From: Methanoflorens sp963701995
Lineage (GTDB): Archaea; Halobacteriota; Bog-38; Methanoflorentales; Methanoflorentaceae
Length of the DNA stretch: 64,000 nucleotides
Assembly: GCA_963701995.1 (NCBI GenBank)
Contig: OY969693.1
Span: 1,178,001 to 1,242,000 of the forward strand
Direction of reading: 5' to 3'
The notes under the pieces were generated by a model. That model had not been told where the DNA came from and did no database searches. It saw nothing but the letters and a program-made list of their open reading frames with translations. Of the stretch, positions 60,313 to 64,000 are shown piece by piece. The number at the start of each line of letters is the position of its first letter. Positions within the stretch are counted from its first letter, which is position 1. A program made the position numbers and the translations under genes.

Positions 60313-60600
60313 TTATCCATACTCCTTGAATATCCGGTCGACTGCTTTTGACGTCTCTGCTTCTTCATCTGCATAGCGCGTCCGCAGATCGAGCTCGAAA
60401 AGGCGCAGTGCCCAATCAGTTCTGACCGCGACATATTCTTTGACTAGGGCCGCCGCGCTGTCACCGAGGCTAGCTTGGAGTGATCTAAGCAGGGCGCTCT
60501 CCCGCTCTTTCAGCTTCTTAATCTCGGCCTCGTACTCCCGTATGAGATCGAGCAAGTCCTCTGCAACTTCCTCCTCAGCGTAGTTTCTATCTTGAATCAT
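60313..60600 (-). CDS. Coiled-coil protein
   Basis: 95 residues from the ATG at 60600. Long acidic helix (YAEEEVAEDLLDLIREYEAEI) and a second one (WALRLFELDLRTRYADEEAET). A TATA-like TTTATAC lies about 17 nt upstream on the minus strand. Family unknown. Confidence 0.6.
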   Translation of the reverse strand: MIQDRNYAEEEVAEDLLDLIREYEAEIKKLKERESALLRSLQASLGDSAAALVKEYVAVRTDWALRLFELDLRTRYADEEAETSKAVDRIFKEYG

Positions 60601-61165
60601 AGTCTGACGTATAAATTGATTCCTTAAATCCTTTGGGGGATATACTGCCGTTCGTTCGACTGGACTGAACTGAGGGGCTAGCAGTCTTCTTCCTGAAGCG
60701 ACCTCGCGGCGAGGTGCGAACAAGGGATGCCAGCCCCTCGAAACACGGCTTTGTCGTTTCTGCCTGACACGGACGTGAATTGCGTAAAACCATGTATAAA
60801 TAGCATCGTTGACGAAGCAATCATGCGTGGAGCACGAGTTCATCGGTAGGTTTGCTTCCACCTACCTGACGACCGACCGAATTGGTGCGCGAGAACCGCA
60901 TCAACAGCGTAAGCCGATGCCGACAGCCGCTCGAGGAGTTCGGCTGCTTGAGTGGGCAAGTCGAGTTTGCGTGTTGGTTTGTGGAAAGGTCGTTACGGGC
61001 TGCGCACTTACCTATACGTTTCGTGACACAGAACTGATGGGCCACGCACATCGTCGCTCGTGTGTCGCCCATAGCGTTTTCGACTGCATCTTCAATCCGA
61101 CGCCAACAAATATACGATGGGCCAGCGAGAAACCGAGATCTATCAACCCGAGCTAGGAGGTCGTT
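60601..61165. promoter_or_regulatory. Gap between coiled-coil gene and pelota
   Basis: About 565 bp. GGTAGGT/ACCTACC (60845-60866) forms a perfect 7-bp hairpin. TATAAATAGC at about 60793-60802 could drive a transcript to either side. AATATACG near 61109 precedes pelota. No ORF with a ribosome site seen. Confidence 0.4.
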
Positions 61166-62212
61166 ATGCGCCTTTTGAAGAAGTCTCTCGTAAAGCTTGA
61201 GGGTGAAATCACCCTCCTCCCCGAGTCAATCGATGACCTGTGGCATTTGAGGCACCTCGTTGAGAAGGGCGACCTTGTTTTTGCGCTAACTTTTCGCAAA
61301 GTTGAAAGCGCGACCGACAAGTTGCGGCCGGAGAAGACAGAGCGAAAACCTATGCGGCTTGGGATTCGCGTCGATTCGGTCGAGTTTCATCGGTTTGCCA
61401 ACCGTCTCCGCATTGGCGGGACCATCGAGTCCGGCCAAGACGTGGGGTCACATCACACGCTGAGTATCGAACCGCTGCGAGGCGTTTCGATAATCAAGCG
61501 CTGGAGACGCGACCAGATAGATCGCATCACAAAAGCGATACAGGAATCCAATCGCCCCGAAATCGCCATCGCTACTATTGAGTCAGGACAAGCGCACATT
61601 GGCGTGCTGCGGCAGTTTGGCGTTGAGGAGGTAGCGAACATAACGCAAAGCGCCGGTAAGCTGGACGAAAGCTCACAAACGGAGTTTTTTGCCCAAATAT
61701 ACAATCAGTTGTTCAATACCGCTGCTCAGAACTACATTGTCGCTGGCCCAGGGTTTATTAAAGACGATTTTGTTCGGTTCGCGACACAGAAGGACACTAG
61801 CTTCCCAGATCGGCTGATCGTTGAAAACACGACGTCAGTTGGTATCTCTGGCTTTCAAGAGGTCCTGCGGCGCGGCGCGGTCGATAGGCTCATCAAAGAT
61901 GCCCACTTGGTGCGTGAGACGCGCCTGATCGACGCCCTGCTAGGAGAGATCGCCGTTAATGGCAAAGCAGCGTACGGAATGGCTGAGGTCGCCAAAGCGC
62001 ACGAATGGGGCGCTATTGACACCCTCCTCATAGGCGACGAGACCTTACGAGGTGAACGGGAAAGGGGAACGGCCATCGACGGACTACTGACGGCCGTGAA
62101 TAATGCGAATGGACACGTGGTCGTTTTTAGCACCGAGTTCGAGCCGGGGAAGCGCTTAGAGAAACTAGGGGGCATCGCCGCGCTATTGCGGTTCAAATTA
62201 CAGGACGGATAA
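61166..62212 (+). CDS. pelA: Pelota, mRNA surveillance and ribosome rescue factor
   Basis: 348 residues with the three eRF1-like domains. It starts with an Sm-like fold (SLVKLEGEITLLPESIDDLW); the middle domain has IATIESGQAHIGVLR and lacks GGQ; it ends with VVVFSTEFEPGKRLEKLGGIAALLRF. Works with aEF1A/ABCE1 to release stalled ribosomes. AGGAGG precedes the ATG. Confidence 0.95.
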   Translation: MRLLKKSLVKLEGEITLLPESIDDLWHLRHLVEKGDLVFALTFRKVESATDKLRPEKTERKPMRLGIRVDSVEFHRFANRLRIGGTIESGQDVGSHHTLSIEPLRGVSIIKRWRRDQIDRITKAIQESNRPEIAIATIESGQAHIGVLRQFGVEEVANITQSAGKLDESSQTEFFAQIYNQLFNTAAQNYIVAGPGFIKDDFVRFATQKDTSFPDRLIVENTTSVGISGFQEVLRRGAVDRLIKDAHLVRETRLIDALLGEIAVNGKAAYGMAEVAKAHEWGAIDTLLIGDETLRGERERGTAIDGLLTAVNNANGHVVVFSTEFEPGKRLEKLGGIAALLRFKLQDG

Positions 62213-62265
62213 TCCGTCACTTATCGGCGGCCCACCGGCCTACCGCTCAGGCCTTTCAGGCTGAC

Positions 62266-62850
62266 TCAATACTCTTCGCATTTTAGCTGGTAATAGGCCC
62301 GATCATGGTCGCAAGCGGGACACTTCTCCGGAGGTTCTTCGCCAACGTGTACGTAGCCACATTCTCGGCACACCCACTCAACCTTTCGATCCTTCTTGAA
62401 GAAGGTGCCTGCTTCTACCTGCGCAAGCATCTTCTTGTTTTTCTCTTCGTGGTGAGCTTCGGCTACGCCGATTGCCCGTAGCCTCTTGGCGATTTCAGGC
62501 AATCCTTCGCCGTCGGCAACATCGGCGAATTCAGGGTACATCGTCGTTGTTTCGTAGTGCTCACCTGCTATCGTCGCTCTGAGATTCGCGGCTGTGTCGC
62601 CCAGCGATGTTTCGACGGTAGCTTCTATGTGTATCTCGTCGGCGTTTCCTGCAGCGCCGGCTTTGAGAGCGTTGATCAGTTTAAGATTCCAGCTCGCGTG
62701 CTCGCGTTCATTGTCTGCTGTCGTGAGTAACGCGTCAGCGATCTGTTCATAGCCTTCCTTCTTCGCGATCTTGGCGAATGACGTGTACCGATTTCGCGCC
62801 ATGCTTTCGCCAGCGAAGGCTTTTGCAAGATTTTGTAATGTTTTTTGCAT
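62266..62850 (-). CDS. rbr: Rubrerythrin (copy 2)
   Basis: 194 residues. Di-iron domain (FAGESMARNRYTSFA, NEREHASWNLKL, VAEAHHEEKNKKML) and C-terminal rubredoxin part (WVCRECGYVHVG, KCPACD). Peroxide reductase of the oxidative-stress defence. Longer between the helices than copy 1 at 25774, so a separate type and not a recent duplicate. Confidence 0.94.
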   Translation of the reverse strand: MQKTLQNLAKAFAGESMARNRYTSFAKIAKKEGYEQIADALLTTADNEREHASWNLKLINALKAGAAGNADEIHIEATVETSLGDTAANLRATIAGEHYETTTMYPEFADVADGEGLPEIAKRLRAIGVAEAHHEEKNKKMLAQVEAGTFFKKDRKVEWVCRECGYVHVGEEPPEKCPACDHDRAYYQLKCEEY

Positions 62851-63116
62851 TGTTTTGCCTCAGTGTTCCTAATACCGGCAACGCTCGCATAAACAATTAT
62901 TGCAGCTACGACCGCAGTCCCTGTCTTCTGACAGAATGCGGCCTGCCGGCCGCTAACGCCACGGCCGCAATTACGGCAAGTGCTCCTGGGCTAGAAAGCC
63001 GCAGGCGTCCAAACCGCTGCACAGCGTTACCGCGCGTTAGTGTCAATTGCTTGACTCTGGTTTGCACTTCTACTTTTTAAGCTCAGGTAGTGTCACGCCC
63101 GTAACCGGAAAAAAAA
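62851..63116. other. Intergenic gap after rubrerythrin 2
   Basis: 265 bp between the rubrerythrin start and the ZPR1 terminator. It probably contains the rubrerythrin promoter (minus strand); nothing else is seen. Confidence 0.35.
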
Positions 63117-63142
63117 ATCGGATCCGGGGCGGTCCGATTTCA
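63108..63142 (-). terminator. Hairpin terminator of the ZPR1-like gene
   Basis: Perfect AAATCGGA/TCCGATTT stem with a 10-nt loop. On the minus strand it is followed by a long T-run, just after the stop at 63155. Confidence 0.75.
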
Positions 63143-63154
63143 TCGGTGCGGAGG

Positions 63155-63727
63155 CTACTCCGAAACGTCAACGGTGATTATCCCCGTCTTTAACTGGTGA
63201 GCTTCGTTTGCAGAGAGAGCCCTGCGCTGAGCTCGCGGCGAAATAATCGCGCTGTTACCAAACGGATCATCAATAACAAGGGTCATCGTTCCTTCGCCCC
63301 TTCGCACGGCATCGATCTTTTCAAGCAGTCGATTCCCCAGCTCGAACTTCGTGGGATCGTCCGACGACCACTTCGTGGCCGTTTGGATGACCGCTTCGAC
63401 TCTGCAGAGTACGCCTTCCACGTTGGAAATATAAGCCTCAGATGCGGAGCCCGGTTCGATAGTCACGCCCAGTTCAGGAATCTGCACGGTGCCGGATGAC
63501 GACCTGATCACCCGAGTCGTAAAGTCATCGCTGTCAAATTCCATTTCATAGCGTGCGGCTTCGCGTTCGTGGAGCGATATTGTGTCTGCATACTTGAAAC
63601 CACACCCGCAGCTCGCGCTCACGAGCATTATTTCGCCGAAGAAGGGTATCTCGTCGGTATTGAACCTAAAGGTGAGCTCGTGCGTGCATAGGGGGCACGT
63701 GCTCACGATCGCTGCTTGCTGTGTCAT
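63155..63727 (-). CDS. ZPR1-type zinc finger protein
   Basis: 190 residues. Zinc ribbon CPLCTHELTFRF, then the spaced SASCGCGFKYADTI; the domain after it has TTRVIRSSSGTVQIPELGVTIEPG, as in archaeal ZPR1 homologues, which carry one ribbon-plus-domain unit where eukaryotes have two. Eukaryotic ZPR1 is an eEF1A chaperone; the same role is likely here but not shown. Confidence 0.88.
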   Translation of the reverse strand: MTQQAAIVSTCPLCTHELTFRFNTDEIPFFGEIMLVSASCGCGFKYADTISLHEREAARYEMEFDSDDFTTRVIRSSSGTVQIPELGVTIEPGSASEAYISNVEGVLCRVEAVIQTATKWSSDDPTKFELGNRLLEKIDAVRRGEGTMTLVIDDPFGNSAIISPRAQRRALSANEAHQLKTGIITVDVSE

Positions 63728-63762
63728 ACCTAAAAACGTTGGCGTGATGGAGCGTGCCGGAG

Positions 63763-63993
63763 CTAATAGGAGCTTGCCCCGAGCTTCTTGCGGTCGATCT
63801 TGATCGACATCGGGGTCACAATGATTTGGTCGTCTCCAAGCCCTGCGATATCGCCGTGAATATCCGTCGCTACTTGTCTCAGTTCCTTGACGATTCGGTC
63901 GAGGGTGACGCGATCTTGCTTCACGTGGGCTATGTCAATGATGACGATGTTGCCCTTGTAGACCTCGTCTTTCAGTTGCGTGAGATTGCTCAC
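63763..63993 (-). CDS. sepF: SepF-like cell-division protein (probably 5' truncated by window edge)
   Basis: At least 76 residues: VYKGNIVIIDIAHVK, IVKELRQVATDIHGDIAGLGDDQIIVTP and IKIDRKKL match the core of archaeal SepF, the membrane anchor of FtsZ. Archaeal SepF has an additional N-terminal amphipathic helix, which would lie beyond the window edge; the GTG at 63993 is probably internal. Confidence 0.82.
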   Translation of the reverse strand: MSNLTQLKDEVYKGNIVIIDIAHVKQDRVTLDRIVKELRQVATDIHGDIAGLGDDQIIVTPMSIKIDRKKLGASSY

Positions 63994-64000
63994 GTTGATT

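Overview
The window looks like a chromosomal segment of a euryarchaeon, most likely of the Methanomicrobia/Syntrophoarchaeia/ANME-type radiation; this is inferred from gene content, not from a marker gene. Archaeal signs seen directly are tRNA genes with introns at position 37/38 and no encoded CCA, TATA boxes about 25 nt upstream of leaderless starts, and pelota, SepF-type, ZPR1, DHH-phosphoesterase and UbiA lipid-prenyltransferase genes. Two secreted proteins end in a PEF-CTERM-like sorting tail, and there is a nitrogenase-like operon of the kind common in methanogens and their relatives.

Layout. 0-5.1 kb: ABC-2 exporter, a YHS mini-protein, a DUF1724-type regulator, a PfkB-family kinase and an RCK_N-DHH phosphoesterase. 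5.2-5.9 kb: tRNA genes Lys(CTT), Trp(CCA), Gln(TTG) and His(GTG). The tRNA-Trp intron carries a box C/D guide RNA whose guides match C34 and C39 of the same tRNA. 5.8-20.0 kb: an element of about 14 kb integrated in tRNA-His. Its ends are 74-bp direct repeats, and its integrase gene is cut in two by integration (SSV type): int(C) lies at the left end and int(N) at the right, and they are in frame through the att site. It encodes a prim-pol/helicase, a terminase small subunit, a terminase large subunit split into ATPase and nuclease genes, a run of overlapping small genes, and two secreted lectin-like beta-propellers. No capsid or portal gene is recognisable, so it may be a satellite rather than a complete virus. 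20.0-25.6 kb: a decayed second element in the same tRNA gene, entered from the opposite side. It has a frameshifted integrase, four more C-terminal integrase scraps, a TrmB regulator and a methyltransferase.

25.7-33.3 kb: a loose accessory region with a rubrerythrin, a membrane-anchored SGNH hydrolase, an Mrr-type nuclease, AbrB and coiled-coil proteins, a secreted glycoprotein-like protein, and long gaps with pseudogene debris. 33.4-37.6 kb: a nitrogenase-like operon (D-like, K-like and H-like subunits) followed by two tiny cysteine-rich proteins. 37.9-41.2 kb: four tandem zinc-ribbon/RDD membrane proteins. 41.5-55 kb: housekeeping genes (prs, Nudix, cysteine desulfurase, nadC, nadX, UbiA prenyltransferase, bactofilin-like, hypF, two HTH regulators, a large helicase, argJ, CBS, argC). 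56-60 kb: secreted PEF-CTERM proteins and an ABC exporter. 60-64 kb: a coiled-coil protein, pelota, a second rubrerythrin, ZPR1 and the end of a SepF-like gene.

Genes that work together: argC-CBS-argJ (arginine), nadX with nadC (NAD, with a nearby cysteine desulfurase that could supply sulfur for NadA), the D/K/H nitrogenase-like complex, the packaging and replication genes of the integrated element, and two ABC transporter pairs.
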